64,000 nt of DNA, taken from assembly GCF_002591975.1 (NCBI RefSeq), contig NZ_NVQE01000030.1:1-64000 (forward strand). Reading direction: 5' to 3'. A program made the position numbers and the translations under genes. The notes under the pieces were generated by a model. It searched no databases. It worked only from the letters and a program-made list of their open reading frames with translations, and was not told where the DNA came from. Origin of the DNA: Mycobacterium neglectum. GTDB lineage: Bacteria; Actinomycetota; Actinomycetes; Mycobacteriales; Mycobacteriaceae. Shown here piece by piece: positions 51,962 to 61,498 of this stretch (the stretch's first letter is position 1; each line of letters begins with the position of its first letter).

Positions 51962-53746
51962 CTACAGACCCAGATCGGCCTCGAATGCGCCGTCTTCGAG
52001 GCGACGCTTGATGGTGGTCACGAAACGCCCGGCGTCCGCACCGTCGACCAGCCGGTGGTCATAGGTGAGCGGCAGGTAGCAGACGGACCGCACACCGATC
52101 GACTCGTTCCCCGAGGCGTCGACGATCACCCGCGGCCGCTTCACGATCGCGCCGGTGCCCAGCATCGCCGCCTGCGGCGGGACCAGGATCGGAGTATCGA
52201 AGAGTGCGCCCTGGCTGCCGATGTTGGTGATGGTGAATGTGCCGCCGGACAGTTCGTCGGGCTTCAGGTTGCCCGAGCGTGCCCGCTCGGCGATGTCAGC
52301 GATCGCGCGTGCCAGCCCGGCCAGCGACAGGTCCCCGGCGTTCTTGACCACCGGTGAGAGCAGGCCCTGCTCGGTGTCCACCGCGAAGCCCAGATGCTCG
52401 GCGTCGTAGTAGGTGATCTCCTTGGACTCTTCGTTGTAACTGGCGTTGACGTTCGGATGCGTCTTCAGCGCGTCGATGACTGCGCGGGCGATGAACGGCA
52501 GGTACGTCAGGTTGACGCCTTCCCGCTCGGCGAAGTCGTTCTTCGCGCGTGCCCGCAGCGCCACGATCTTGGTCATGTCGACCTCGTGGGTCTGCGTCAA
52601 CTGCGCTGTGGCCTGTAGGGATTCGCGTGTCTTCTTCGCGGTGATCTGACGGATCCGGTTGGCCTTCTGCGTGGTGCCACGCAGATGCGCAAGGGCGGCG
52701 GCAGGTGCGGGCGCCTCCTTGGGTGCGGGTGCCTCCGGCGCCTTGGCGGCCGGGGCCTTCTTGGCTTCCGAGGCTGCGACGACGTCCTGCTTGCGGATCC
52801 GCCCGCCGACACCGGTTCCCTTCACCGACGCGAGGTCGACGTTGTTCTCCGCAGCCAGCTTCCGAACCAGCGGAGTGACATACGGCGAGCCGTCACCTGA
52901 CGGCGCCTCCGCAGCGGGCTCCTGCTTGGGCTCGGACTTGGGCTCGGGCTTCGGCTCCTGCTTGGGCTCGGGCTTGGGCTCGGACTTGGGCTCCTGCTTG
53001 GGTTCGGGCTTGGGCTCCGGCTCGGGTTCCTTCTCGGGTTCGGGCTCGGGCTCGGGTTCCTTCTCGGGCTCGGGCTCGGGCTCGGGTTCTGACTCGGCTG
53101 CGGCATCCGCGTCGCCGATCTTGGCCAACTCGCCCCCGACCTCGACGGTGTCGTCCTCTTCGGCGGTGATCGAGACCAGCGTTCCGGCGACCGGCGAGGG
53201 GATCTCGGTGTCGACCTTGTCCGTGGACACCTCGACCAGCGGCTCGTCGACCTCGACGGTGTCGCCGACCTTCTTCAGCCACCGGGTCACCGTGCCCTCG
53301 GTCACCGACTCGCCGAGCTCCGGCATGTTCACCGATGTCGCCTTGCCCGACGACTTGGCTGCCGGCTTGGCCTCGGGTTCCGGTTCCGGTTCCGGCTCGG
53401 GCTCGGGCTCGGGCTCTGCCTCCTGCTCTTCGGCGGCGGGCTCCGCCTGCGCTGCAGGCTCGTCGTCAGACTTCTCGTCGGGTCCGGAGTCGTCGCTGCT
53501 GGATTCGCCCGCCTCGCCGATGACCCCGAGCTCGCCGCCCACCTCGACGGTGTCGTCCTCCTGGGCGACGATCTTCTGCAGCACACCGGCCGCGGGTGAG
53601 GGGATCTCCGTGTCGACCTTGTCGGTGGATACCTCGAGCAGCGGTTCGTCGACCTCGACCGTGTCTCCCTCCTGCTTGAGCCAGCGGGTGACAGTCCCCT
53701 CGGTAACGCTCTCTCCGAGTGCGGGCATCTGAACGGAGATGGCCAT
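51962..53746 (-). CDS. dlaT: Dihydrolipoamide acyltransferase (E2 of 2-oxoacid dehydrogenases)
   Basis: 594 residues. Two lipoyl domains (each with VSTDKVDTEIPSP, lipoylated Lys), a peripheral subunit-binding domain (YVTPLVRKLAAENNVDLASVKGTG without the last residues) and a catalytic domain ending in TYDHRLVDGADAGRF with the active His and Asp. Between the second lipoyl and binding domains lies an unusually long Glu-Pro/Lys-Pro linker. In mycobacteria this protein serves pyruvate dehydrogenase and also peroxynitrite reductase. ATG 53746 is the family start. Confidence 0.94.
   Translation of the reverse strand: MAISVQMPALGESVTEGTVTRWLKQEGDTVEVDEPLLEVSTDKVDTEIPSPAAGVLQKIVAQEDDTVEVGGELGVIGEAGESSSDDSGPDEKSDDEPAAQAEPAAEEQEAEPEPEPEPEPEPEPEAKPAAKSSGKATSVNMPELGESVTEGTVTRWLKKVGDTVEVDEPLVEVSTDKVDTEIPSPVAGTLVSITAEEDDTVEVGGELAKIGDADAAAESEPEPEPEPEKEPEPEPEPEKEPEPEPKPEPKQEPKSEPKPEPKQEPKPEPKSEPKQEPAAEAPSGDGSPYVTPLVRKLAAENNVDLASVKGTGVGGRIRKQDVVAASEAKKAPAAKAPEAPAPKEAPAPAAALAHLRGTTQKANRIRQITAKKTRESLQATAQLTQTHEVDMTKIVALRARAKNDFAEREGVNLTYLPFIARAVIDALKTHPNVNASYNEESKEITYYDAEHLGFAVDTEQGLLSPVVKNAGDLSLAGLARAIADIAERARSGNLKPDELSGGTFTITNIGSQGALFDTPILVPPQAAMLGTGAIVKRPRVIVDASGNESIGVRSVCYLPLTYDHRLVDGADAGRFVTTIKRRLEDGAFEADLGL
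52915..53094 (-). repeat. Glu-Pro / Lys-Glu-Pro coding repeat within dlaT
   Basis: About 60 codons made almost only of GAG/GAA-CCC/CCG pairs with Lys or Gln-Glu-Pro units (EPEPEPEKEP, KPEPKQEPKSEP). A shorter Glu-Pro run lies in the first linker near 53369-53430. The repeat is low in complexity, likely to expand or shrink, and gives a stiff, charged arm for the swinging lipoyl domains. Confidence 0.85.
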
Positions 53747-53894
53747 GCTTTTGGGCTCCCTCGAACGGTCTGTCGCAGGTGGTCGATTTGTCTGTTCCCA
53801 TCCTGTCACGTCCGTACCAAGCTTTCGTCGCAGAGTCGGTGAGCCGATGCTCTGGCACTATCGAAGGAGGTAGACGAAGGGAGTGCGACCCGAG

Positions 53895-54248
53895 GTGGGT
53901 TTGTTCGACAGATTCTCGCGCGGTGCGCGCAAGGGCAAAAGCGGCGGAAATGACCCAGCCGCGGATTTGAAATACCTCCGGCAGTGGGTGGCTGACCACC
54001 ATGGGGTGGAAGCCTTCGTCGAGCCGAAAACAGCCGTCACCGAGGTCACGGTCGTCCTGGTGGCCGCCGACGGCGAGTGGACGAGGCGGCGTGCCGGGGG
54101 AGATGCCGGAGCTCGCCGGCTGTCGGATCGGCTCGACATTCCGGTCTACGACGTCCAGAAGGTCGGGTACCCGCAGCGGATGCGCGACTACGACGCTCGA
54201 CGCCGGATCGAGCGCAAACGGGCCGCCCGTGAGGAGCTCGAAGGCTGA
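53895..54248 (+). CDS. Conserved small mycobacterial protein of unknown function
   Basis: About 117 residues. Acidic-basic mixed, no signal: GLFDRFSRGARKG, YLRQWVADHHGVEAFVEP, VVLVAADGEWTRRR, and a C-terminal charged helix DYDARRRIERKRAAREELEG. Homologues near dlaT are sometimes labelled oxidoreductase without visible motif. GTG 53895 gives the usual start; GTG 53883 is also possible. Divergent from dlaT. Confidence 0.7.
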   Translation: MGLFDRFSRGARKGKSGGNDPAADLKYLRQWVADHHGVEAFVEPKTAVTEVTVVLVAADGEWTRRRAGGDAGARRLSDRLDIPVYDVQKVGYPQRMRDYDARRRIERKRAAREELEG

Positions 54249-54286
54249 TACGGTACCAGCGGTCCCACTAACTCGCGGGAGGTGCC

Positions 54287-56062
54287 ATGACAGCGACGGC
54301 GCAGGCTATCGAGCGATTCGTCGACAGCAGCGGCGGAGTTCAGATCGCGGTCTACGAAGAAGGCAACCCCGACGGGCCCACGATCGTCCTGGTCCACGGC
54401 TGGCCCGATTCCCATGTGCTGTGGGATGGCGTCGCCCCGTTTTTGGCGGACCGGTTCCGCATACTGCGCTACGACAACCGCGGAGTCGGGAACTCATCGG
54501 CCCCGAAAACGACCTCCGAATATCGGATGTCCTGCTACGCCGACGATTTCGCCGCGGTGATCAACTCCGTGGCGCCCGGTGAGAGAGTGCATGTGCTGGC
54601 TCACGACTGGGGATCGGCGGGCATGTGGGAGTACCTCACCCGGCCCGATGCGCAAGACCACGTGGCGTCGTTCACGTCGTTGTCCGGCCCCAGTGCCGAT
54701 CACACCAACCGCTTCGTCCTGGGCAGTCTCAAGCAGCCGTACCGTCCGCGCCGGTTCGCCCAGGCCCTCGGCCAGTTGGGGCGGCTGACGTACATGGGCG
54801 TGTTGTCCATACCCGGGTTCGCGCCGATGATCGTCCGCAACGTCCTGGCCGACCGCGTCACGATGATGCTGAAGAACCGCGACGGCATACCCGACGAGCA
54901 GGTCCACCATTCGCAGACCTACAAGACCGACGCCGCCCGCAGCTCGAAGGTTTACGGCGCCAACTACTTCCGCTCATACCTGCCCCCCAAGCGCGATCCG
55001 TACATCGACGTGCCGGTGCAGGTCATCGTGAACACGAACGATCCGTTCGTGCGGCCCTACGTCTACGCCGACACCCACAAATGGGTGTCGCGGCTGTGGC
55101 GCCGCGACATCCACGCGGGCCACTGGTCGCCGATGTCGCATCCCGCGACGATCGCGCGCTCGGTACACCAACTGACCGACCTCCTCGAGGGCAAGCCGGC
55201 CAGCAGAGAGCTGTTGCGGGCGCAGGCCGGCCGGCCGCGCGAGGAATTCGGTGACACTTTGGTTTCCGTCACCGGAGCGGGCAGTGGCATCGGTCGCGCT
55301 ACCGCACTCGAATTCGCCCGGTTGGGTGCCGAATTGGTGGTCAGCGACGTCAACGAGGCAGGCGTGAAGGAGACCGCCGCCACGATCGCGTCGCGGGGCG
55401 GGGTGGCCCATGCGTACACCCTTGACGTCGCCGATGCCGAAGCCGTCGAGCAGTTCGCCGAGACGGTGTGTGCCGATCACGGTGTTCCCGACGTCGTCGT
55501 GAACAATGCGGGCGTCGGCCATACCGGCATGTTCCTCGATACGCCACGCGACGAGTACGACCGTGTGCTGAACATCAACTTCGGCGGAGTCGTCAACTGC
55601 TGCAGGTCATTCGGCCGTCGACTGGTCGATCGCGGCGCGGGCGGGCACGTCGTCAACGTGTCGTCGATGGCGGCGTACTCGCCGCAACAGTCGATGAACG
55701 CCTACTCCACAAGTAAGGCGGCCGTCTTCATGTTCGGCGACTGTCTGCGCGCCGAACTGGACCAGGCGGGCATCGGACTCACGACGATCTGCCCCGGGTT
55801 CATCGATACGAACATCGTGCACACCACGCGGTTCGACGTCCCCGCCGGCAAGGCGGGGAAGGTCGAAAAGCGTCGCGAGCAGATCGAAAAGGCCTTCGCA
55901 TTAAGGCGTTACGGTCCCGATAAGGTTGCCAAGGCCATCGTGTCATCGGTCAAGAAGAACAAGGCGATCCGGCCCGTCGCGCCCGAGGCGTACCTCGTGT
56001 ACGGCGTGTCCCGCGCGCTTCCGCAGGTGATGCGCAGCACCGCCCGCGGCAAGGTTCTCTGA
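54287..56062 (+). CDS. ephD: Alpha/beta-hydrolase (epoxide hydrolase) fused to short-chain dehydrogenase, EphD-like
   Basis: 591 residues. Hydrolase half (1-310): HGWPDSHVLWDG and LAHDWGSAGMWEYL, with nucleophile Asp107; later His in GHWSPMSHP. SDR half (about 320-591): VTGAGSGIGRATALEFARLG, NNAGVG and YSTSKAAVF (catalytic Tyr and Lys). The M. tuberculosis homologue EphD takes part in epoxy-mycolate to keto-mycolate conversion. Both active sites appear intact. ATG follows GGGAGGTGCC. Confidence 0.92.
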   Translation: MTATAQAIERFVDSSGGVQIAVYEEGNPDGPTIVLVHGWPDSHVLWDGVAPFLADRFRILRYDNRGVGNSSAPKTTSEYRMSCYADDFAAVINSVAPGERVHVLAHDWGSAGMWEYLTRPDAQDHVASFTSLSGPSADHTNRFVLGSLKQPYRPRRFAQALGQLGRLTYMGVLSIPGFAPMIVRNVLADRVTMMLKNRDGIPDEQVHHSQTYKTDAARSSKVYGANYFRSYLPPKRDPYIDVPVQVIVNTNDPFVRPYVYADTHKWVSRLWRRDIHAGHWSPMSHPATIARSVHQLTDLLEGKPASRELLRAQAGRPREEFGDTLVSVTGAGSGIGRATALEFARLGAELVVSDVNEAGVKETAATIASRGGVAHAYTLDVADAEAVEQFAETVCADHGVPDVVVNNAGVGHTGMFLDTPRDEYDRVLNINFGGVVNCCRSFGRRLVDRGAGGHVVNVSSMAAYSPQQSMNAYSTSKAAVFMFGDCLRAELDQAGIGLTTICPGFIDTNIVHTTRFDVPAGKAGKVEKRREQIEKAFALRRYGPDKVAKAIVSSVKKNKAIRPVAPEAYLVYGVSRALPQVMRSTARGKVL

Positions 56063-57595
56063 CTAGCCGTTCTCCGCGATGTCCTCAAGGACGGCGAACA
56101 TCGTCCGCGTCGGCACACCGGTACCACCCTTGCCGGTGTAACCCCACGGACCGCCGGTGTTGTATGCCGGCGCCGCGATGTCGATGTGTGCCCACTGGAC
56201 CCCGTCGGCGACGAACTCGCGCAGGTACGTACCGGCGACCAGCATTCCGGCGTAGCGCGAACCGCTCACGTTGGCCAGATCGGCCACCGTCGACTTGAGG
56301 TCGTCCTTGAGTTCCTCGGGCAGCGGCATGGCCCACGCATTCTCGCCGACCTGCTGGCTACGCTGCGCCACCCGATCGCGGAACTCCTCGCTGCCCATGA
56401 CGCCGGGGGTGCGCGCACCGAGCGCCACGGTCTGGGCGCCCGTCAGCGTCGACGTCTCGATCAGGTAGTCGGGGTCGTCCTCGCAGGCTCGCACGATGCC
56501 GTCGGCCAGGATCAGCCTGCCCTCGGCATCGGTGTTGAGCACCTCGACGGTGATGCCGCCGTATTGGGTGAGCACGTCGCCGGGCCGCTGCGCCGTCGCG
56601 GAGGGCATGTTCTCCGCCATCGGCACTGTCGCGATGACGTCGATCGGGAGCTTCTGCTTGGCGGCCAGCACCACGGTGGCGATGACGGCGGCCGCCCCGC
56701 CCATATCCGAGGTCATGTGGTGCATGTTGGCGGCCGGCTTGATCGAGATGCCGCCGGTGTCGAACGTGATGCCCTTGCCGACCAGCGCGACCTTCTTGGA
56801 CTTCTTGCCTTTGCCGCCGCGGTAGGCGAGCCGAACCAGCCGCGGCGGGCGTGAGGAGCCCTTGCCGACGCCGACGATCCCGCCGTAGCCGTCCTTGGAC
56901 AGCGCCTTCTCGTCGAGCACCTCGACCTCAAGACCTGCGGACTCGCCCAAAGCCTTTGCGCGTTTGGCAAATTCGGCGGGATAGAGGTGACTCGGCGGGG
57001 TGTTCACGAAATCGCGGGCCGTCGCCACGGCCGTCGCGATATCGGCGGCTCTGACCGCCGCGTCCTTCGCCTTGGCTTTCGTGTCGACCGCCAGCGCGGT
57101 GATGGCGCGCAGCCCGGTGTCCTTGGGTGCGGTCTTCTCGCTGCGGAACTCGCTGAACCGGTAGGCGCCAAGGATCAAACCTTCGATCGCGGCGCCCAGG
57201 TCGATGTCGGACAGCGTGGTGATGACCGCCTCGACACCGTTCAGCGATCGCGCGGCCACCCCCGCGGCGCGGCGGATGACGTCGGCGGGCCACGCGTCGC
57301 GGTCCTTGCCCAGCCCGACCGTCACCACACTGGTCACCGGGAGCGACGGCGCGATCACCCGGGTGATCTGGTCTGGGGTTCCCTTGGCGCCGAGCGCTTC
57401 GAGGGCCACCTCGATCTCGCCGACGGCCTCGGCGTCGAGGAAAGGATTCGCGACGACTGAAGCCACTGAAGCCCTGGCGTCATCGTCGGACCCGCTGACC
57501 ACGCCGACGATCAGCACGGCGTCGACCTTGCGCTTGGGCAGCGAGGCGCTGACGGTGACGGTGGGGGCCTGATAACCGGAATTTGCTGGACTCAC
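56063..57595 (-). CDS. pepB: Leucyl aminopeptidase (M17)
   Basis: 510 residues. C-terminal catalytic domain with KGITFDTGGISIKP (metal and catalytic Lys), MGGAAAVIAT, and NTDAEGRLILADG with the bridging Asp/Glu. Removes N-terminal residues using two metal ions, as a hexamer. Ends one base from the ephD stop on the other strand. Confidence 0.94.
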   Translation of the reverse strand: MSPANSGYQAPTVTVSASLPKRKVDAVLIVGVVSGSDDDARASVASVVANPFLDAEAVGEIEVALEALGAKGTPDQITRVIAPSLPVTSVVTVGLGKDRDAWPADVIRRAAGVAARSLNGVEAVITTLSDIDLGAAIEGLILGAYRFSEFRSEKTAPKDTGLRAITALAVDTKAKAKDAAVRAADIATAVATARDFVNTPPSHLYPAEFAKRAKALGESAGLEVEVLDEKALSKDGYGGIVGVGKGSSRPPRLVRLAYRGGKGKKSKKVALVGKGITFDTGGISIKPAANMHHMTSDMGGAAAVIATVVLAAKQKLPIDVIATVPMAENMPSATAQRPGDVLTQYGGITVEVLNTDAEGRLILADGIVRACEDDPDYLIETSTLTGAQTVALGARTPGVMGSEEFRDRVAQRSQQVGENAWAMPLPEELKDDLKSTVADLANVSGSRYAGMLVAGTYLREFVADGVQWAHIDIAAPAYNTGGPWGYTGKGGTGVPTRTMFAVLEDIAENG

Positions 57596-57613
57596 GAGCG
57601 ATAACCCTAGCGC

Positions 57614-58699
57614 TCAGCGGGACATGTGCAGGTCGTAGGCCAGCACCGGATCGTCGAAACCTTTGAGAGTCAACGGTTCCTGTGGAATCGCTGTCCAGTC
57701 GGGCAGCTGGTCGCGGACATCGGTCGACGCCAGGATCTGGCCGGGCGCCGCCGCCGCGACGAGGCGGGCCGCCAGGTTCACCGGATTTCCGAAATAGTCG
57801 CCACCGATGGCCAGTACCTCGCCGAAGCCGAGCCCGGCACGCACCTGCAGCCCGGTCTCACGGGCGCGGGGGTGCTCGACGAGATCCATCGCCACCTTGA
57901 CCAGCAGTTCGGGCGTCGAGGTCACCCACATCACCTCGTCGCCGATGAACTTCACCACGCGACCGCCGTCGGTGTGCACCATGTCCGAGACCGAGCCGCC
58001 GAAGTCGGTGAGCAGGTCGAACAGGTCCGTCGGGTCCATCACCTGCGTGAGCTGGGTGAAGCCGGTCAGGTCTGCGAATCCCACTCCGCACGTCACGGTT
58101 GCCGACGCGTCGGTGATGACGCCCTCGAAATGAGTTCGGGCGCTGACGATGTGCTGCCGAAAGACCGCGTCGATCAGCACGCCGAAGGTGTGGGTGATCT
58201 CCGTGATTTCGCGGTATGCCATCGCCGTGGTGAGCTCGTCGCCGCTGATCGCCATCAACAGGTCGGGCCGCGCCATTCGCACCATCGTCCCGCCCGCCTC
58301 GGCGACCCGGGACATCGCGTTCCCGAGGATCCGCAGAAACGCGAGTGCCGGTACGTCGCCGACCAGCGCCTTGCAGGCCACCCACGTCGCGAGTCCGTCG
58401 ACATCCATCTGACTCAGCATGAGCGCGTCGGGGTCGGCGATCGTCAGCCCCAACGCGGTCCACGCCGTCGCCACCTCGGGCAGTGTCACCCCGAGCGCCT
58501 CGGCGGCCGTACGCAGGCTGTAGGCCGGGCGGCCGGGTCCCTGCAAGGCATCGCCTGCCAGGCCGAAGAGCCGACCTCGGCGCTCGGCTTCGACCATCTC
58601 GTCGGCTGAGAACCCGAGTTTGTCCAGGTAATCGATCAAAGCCGCGCGGTGGCGAGCATTTGAGATTCCGGCTGCCTCCAGGGCATCGAAATCGACCAC
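57614..58699 (-). CDS. Class III adenylate cyclase with N-terminal regulatory domain (Rv2212-like)
   Basis: 361 residues. The C-terminal catalytic domain has FADLTGFTQLTQV (metal Asp), VKFIGDEVMWVT (second metal Asp and base-selecting Lys) and YFGNPVNLAARLVAAA (Asn/Arg). The N-terminal 170 residues are helical and specific to this mycobacterial subgroup. Makes cyclic AMP. It lies 19 bases upstream of pepB in the same direction. Confidence 0.9.
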   Translation of the reverse strand: MVDFDALEAAGISNARHRAALIDYLDKLGFSADEMVEAERRGRLFGLAGDALQGPGRPAYSLRTAAEALGVTLPEVATAWTALGLTIADPDALMLSQMDVDGLATWVACKALVGDVPALAFLRILGNAMSRVAEAGGTMVRMARPDLLMAISGDELTTAMAYREITEITHTFGVLIDAVFRQHIVSARTHFEGVITDASATVTCGVGFADLTGFTQLTQVMDPTDLFDLLTDFGGSVSDMVHTDGGRVVKFIGDEVMWVTSTPELLVKVAMDLVEHPRARETGLQVRAGLGFGEVLAIGGDYFGNPVNLAARLVAAAAPGQILASTDVRDQLPDWTAIPQEPLTLKGFDDPVLAYDLHMSR

Positions 58700-58744
58700 G
58701 ACCCGAGTCTGCCAGCGTCGACGCCGCGATTAGGGTGGATTTCC

Positions 58745-59854
58745 GTGGAGAACACGCAACCGAGCGAAGTCTTGCAGGGCCCCCTCGACGAACGTCATCG
58801 CCAGCTCGGTGCCAGCTTTGCCGAATTCGGCGGCTGGCTGATGCCCGTCTCCTACGCGGGCACGGTCACCGAGCACACCGCAACGCGCGAGGCCGTCGGT
58901 CTTTTCGACGTGAGTCACCTCGGCAAGGCACTGGTGCGCGGTCCCGGCGCGGCCTTCTATGTCAACTCCGCGCTCACCAACGATCTGCGCCGCATCGGGC
59001 CGGGTAAGGCGCAATACACGTTGTGCTGCACCGACTCCGGCGGAGTGATAGACGACCTGATCGCGTACTACGTGTCCGACGACGAGATCTTCCTGGTGCC
59101 CAATGCGGCCAACACCGCGGCCGTCGTCGCCGCGCTGGCCGAACGTGCCCCCGCCGGGCTCACGATCACCGACGAGCACCGGTCCCATGCCGTCCTGGCG
59201 GTGCAGGGACCGAAGTCACCCGAAGTCCTGGGTGCACTGGGACTGGCGGCCGATATGGACTACATGGGTTATGTCGACGCCGAATTCAGCGGTGTCCCCG
59301 TGCGGGTGTGCCGCACCGGCTACACCGGCGAGCACGGCTATGAACTGCTGCCGCCGTGGGATCAGGCCGGCGTGGTGTTCGACGCACTGGTCGATGCCGT
59401 CGGTTCGGCCGGGGGAGAGCTGGCGGGCCTTGGCGCCCGAGACACCCTGCGCACCGAGATGGGCTATCCATTGCACGGCCACGAACTGTCCCTCGAACTG
59501 TCGCCGCTGCAGGCGCGGTGCGGCTGGGCCGTCGGCTGGAAGAAGGACGAATTCTGGGGCCGTGAGGCGCTGCTGGCCGAAAAGGAGGCCGGACCGCGAC
59601 GGCTGCTGCGCGGATTGAAGGCCGTCGGTCGCGGGGTGCTGCGGCCCGACCTCACCGTGCTCGACGGGGACCGTCAGGTCGGCATCACGACATCGGGAAC
59701 CTTCTCTCCGACATTGAAAGTCGGCATCGCACTCGCGCTGATCGACACCGACGCCGATATCGCCGACGGACAACGGGTGTCGGTCGATGTCCGCGGCCGC
59801 GCCGTCGAATGTGAGGTCGTGCCTCCGCCTTTTGTCCGCGCGAGGACGCGCTAG
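58745..59854 (+). CDS. gcvT: Aminomethyltransferase, glycine cleavage T protein
   Basis: 369 residues. Folate-binding GcvT fold: FAEFGGWLMPVSYAGTVTEH, VGLFDVSHLGK, RRIGPGKAQYTL, CRTGYTGEHGYELLPP with the catalytic Asp region, and GLGARDTLRTEMGYPLHGHE. It releases ammonia and loads methylene-tetrahydrofolate. GTG 58745 is divergent from the cyclase gene by 45 bases and precedes ilvE. Confidence 0.94.
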   Translation: MENTQPSEVLQGPLDERHRQLGASFAEFGGWLMPVSYAGTVTEHTATREAVGLFDVSHLGKALVRGPGAAFYVNSALTNDLRRIGPGKAQYTLCCTDSGGVIDDLIAYYVSDDEIFLVPNAANTAAVVAALAERAPAGLTITDEHRSHAVLAVQGPKSPEVLGALGLAADMDYMGYVDAEFSGVPVRVCRTGYTGEHGYELLPPWDQAGVVFDALVDAVGSAGGELAGLGARDTLRTEMGYPLHGHELSLELSPLQARCGWAVGWKKDEFWGREALLAEKEAGPRRLLRGLKAVGRGVLRPDLTVLDGDRQVGITTSGTFSPTLKVGIALALIDTDADIADGQRVSVDVRGRAVECEVVPPPFVRARTR

Positions 59855-59907
59855 GCACCCATTCGTCGAGCCGAAAACTCGGTAGTCAGCGGATATACAA
59901 TCGCTGC

Positions 59908-61014
59908 ATGACTGACCGCCCCCTCGAGTTCACCGCCACGCGCAACGCAACCCCGGCGAGCGACGAGGTACGGGCATCGATCCTGGCCAATCCCGGATTC
60001 GGCCAATTCCACACCGACCACATGGTGTCGATCGACTACGTCGAGGGCAAGGGCTGGCACGACGCGCGGGTGACCCCGTACGGGCCGATCGAACTCGACC
60101 CGTCCGCGATCGTGCTGCACTACGCCCAGGAGATCTTCGAGGGCCTCAAGGCCTACCGCTGGGCCGACGGGTCCATCGTGTCGTTCCGGCCGGAGTCGAA
60201 CGCAAGCAGGCTTCGGACCTCAGCCCGACGCCTCGCGATTCCCGAACTGCCCGAAGAGGCGTTCATTGAGTCGCTGCGCCAGTTGATCGCCGTCGACGAG
60301 CAGTGGGTGCCACGGGCGGGCGGCGAGGAGTCGCTGTACCTGCGGCCGTTCGTGTTCGCCACCGAGCCGGGCCTCGGCGTGCGGCCGGCCAACGAGTATC
60401 GGTACATGGTGATCGCGTCGCCTGCCGGCGCGTACTTCAAGGGCGGCATCAAGCCGGTCAGCGTGTGGCTGTCGACGGAGTACGTGCGCGCCTGCCCCGG
60501 CGGCACGGGGGCGGCCAAGTTCGGTGGCAACTACGCCGCATCGCTGCTCGCGCAGGCGCAGGCTGCCGACAACGATTGCGACCAGGTGGTGTGGCTGGAT
60601 GCCGCCGAACGCCGCTATGTCGAAGAGATGGGCGGCATGAATCTGTTCTTCGTATTGGGCAGCGGGGGATCTGCACGCCTGGTGACGCCTGAGCTGAGCG
60701 GCTCGATACTGCCCGGCGTCACACGAGACTCGTTGCTGCAGTTGGCAACCGACGCCGGATTCGCCGTCGAGGAACGCAAGATCGACGTCGACGAATGGCA
60801 GAAGAAGGCGTCGGCAGGCGAGATCACCGAGGTGTTCGCATGCGGGACCGCCGCGGTCATCACACCCGTCGCCCGCGTCAAGCACGCCGACGGCGAATTC
60901 ACCATCGCCGACGGCGGCCCAGGCGAAATCACCATGGCGCTGCGTGACACGCTGACCGGAATTCAGCGCGGCACGTTCGCTGACACGCACGGCTGGATGG
61001 CACGGCTGAGCTAG
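59908..61014 (+). CDS. ilvE: Branched-chain amino acid aminotransferase
   Basis: 368 residues. Fold type IV PLP enzyme: VLHYAQEIFEGLKAYRWADG, the lysine in GGTGAAKFGGNYAASL, and the late EVFACGTAAVITPV. Interconverts branched-chain amino acids and 2-oxoacids. ATG 59908 follows gcvT by 53 bases and is followed by a strong hairpin terminator. Confidence 0.95.
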   Translation: MTDRPLEFTATRNATPASDEVRASILANPGFGQFHTDHMVSIDYVEGKGWHDARVTPYGPIELDPSAIVLHYAQEIFEGLKAYRWADGSIVSFRPESNASRLRTSARRLAIPELPEEAFIESLRQLIAVDEQWVPRAGGEESLYLRPFVFATEPGLGVRPANEYRYMVIASPAGAYFKGGIKPVSVWLSTEYVRACPGGTGAAKFGGNYAASLLAQAQAADNDCDQVVWLDAAERRYVEEMGGMNLFFVLGSGGSARLVTPELSGSILPGVTRDSLLQLATDAGFAVEERKIDVDEWQKKASAGEITEVFACGTAAVITPVARVKHADGEFTIADGGPGEITMALRDTLTGIQRGTFADTHGWMARLS

Positions 61015-61023
61015 AAACGACCA

Positions 61024-61049
61024 GGGGACCCCACCGCAGTGGGGTCCCC
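61024..61049 (+). terminator. Strong hairpin terminator behind ilvE
   Basis: GGGGACCCCAC (61024-61034) and GTGGGGTCCCC (61039-61049) form a perfect 11-pair stem with a 4-base CGCA loop, 10 bases past the ilvE stop. It also lies near the end of the converging DUF732 gene, so it can serve both. Confidence 0.8.
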
Positions 61050-61068
61050 GGTTCGTGAGTGTGCGCTG

Positions 61069-61407
61069 CTAGCTGAGGGCAGCGTCGTGCTCGGGGCAGT
61101 AGGTGGCGACTGACGCGCCGACGAAGAACGCGGAGTCCTCCGCCACCAAATCGGTGGTGGTGGAGACGGAGTCGACGGCGTCGTACAGCGACTGGCCCTT
61201 GTCGAACATCGAGCAGACGTCGAAGGCGAGGCTGACCGCTTCCTCGGTCGAGGGCGGCGTGATGCCTTCGTCGGCGAGCACGCTGACGAACATGTCGTCG
61301 GTGGTGGTGGCGCCTGCGGCGCCGGCGCTGACGAGTGCGGCGATGCCCAGGGTGGACGCGACGGCAGCGGCGCCGATCAAAGCGGTGAGGTGGCGGAAGG
61401 TAGGCAT
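61069..61407 (-). CDS. DUF732-family secreted protein
   Basis: 112 residues. Signal peptide (about 1-33, ending AGAAGA) followed by the helical DUF732 domain with its cysteine pair (FDVCSMFD, VATYCPEH) and FVSVLADEGI. Mycobacteria export many such small proteins; function unknown. ATG 61407. Confidence 0.82.
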   Translation of the reverse strand: MPTFRHLTALIGAAAVASTLGIAALVSAGAAGATTTDDMFVSVLADEGITPPSTEEAVSLAFDVCSMFDKGQSLYDAVDSVSTTTDLVAEDSAFFVGASVATYCPEHDAALS

Positions 61408-61498
61408 TGCGGTTCCTCTCGGTTATCGATCCCCGTTGTGGGTTGGGAAAAGACTCCGATGCCGCCCTTGACGAATTCTTGACAGATTCTTGGGGCCT

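Noticed and set aside
52659..53732. 357-codon plus-strand Ser-Gly repeat protein
   Set aside because: Antisense of the Glu-Pro linker of dlaT; the repeat belongs to the minus-strand gene with clear lipoyl domains.
58700..58744. Glycine riboswitch before gcvT
   Set aside because: The gap is only 45 bases, too short, and lacks the tandem aptamer core.
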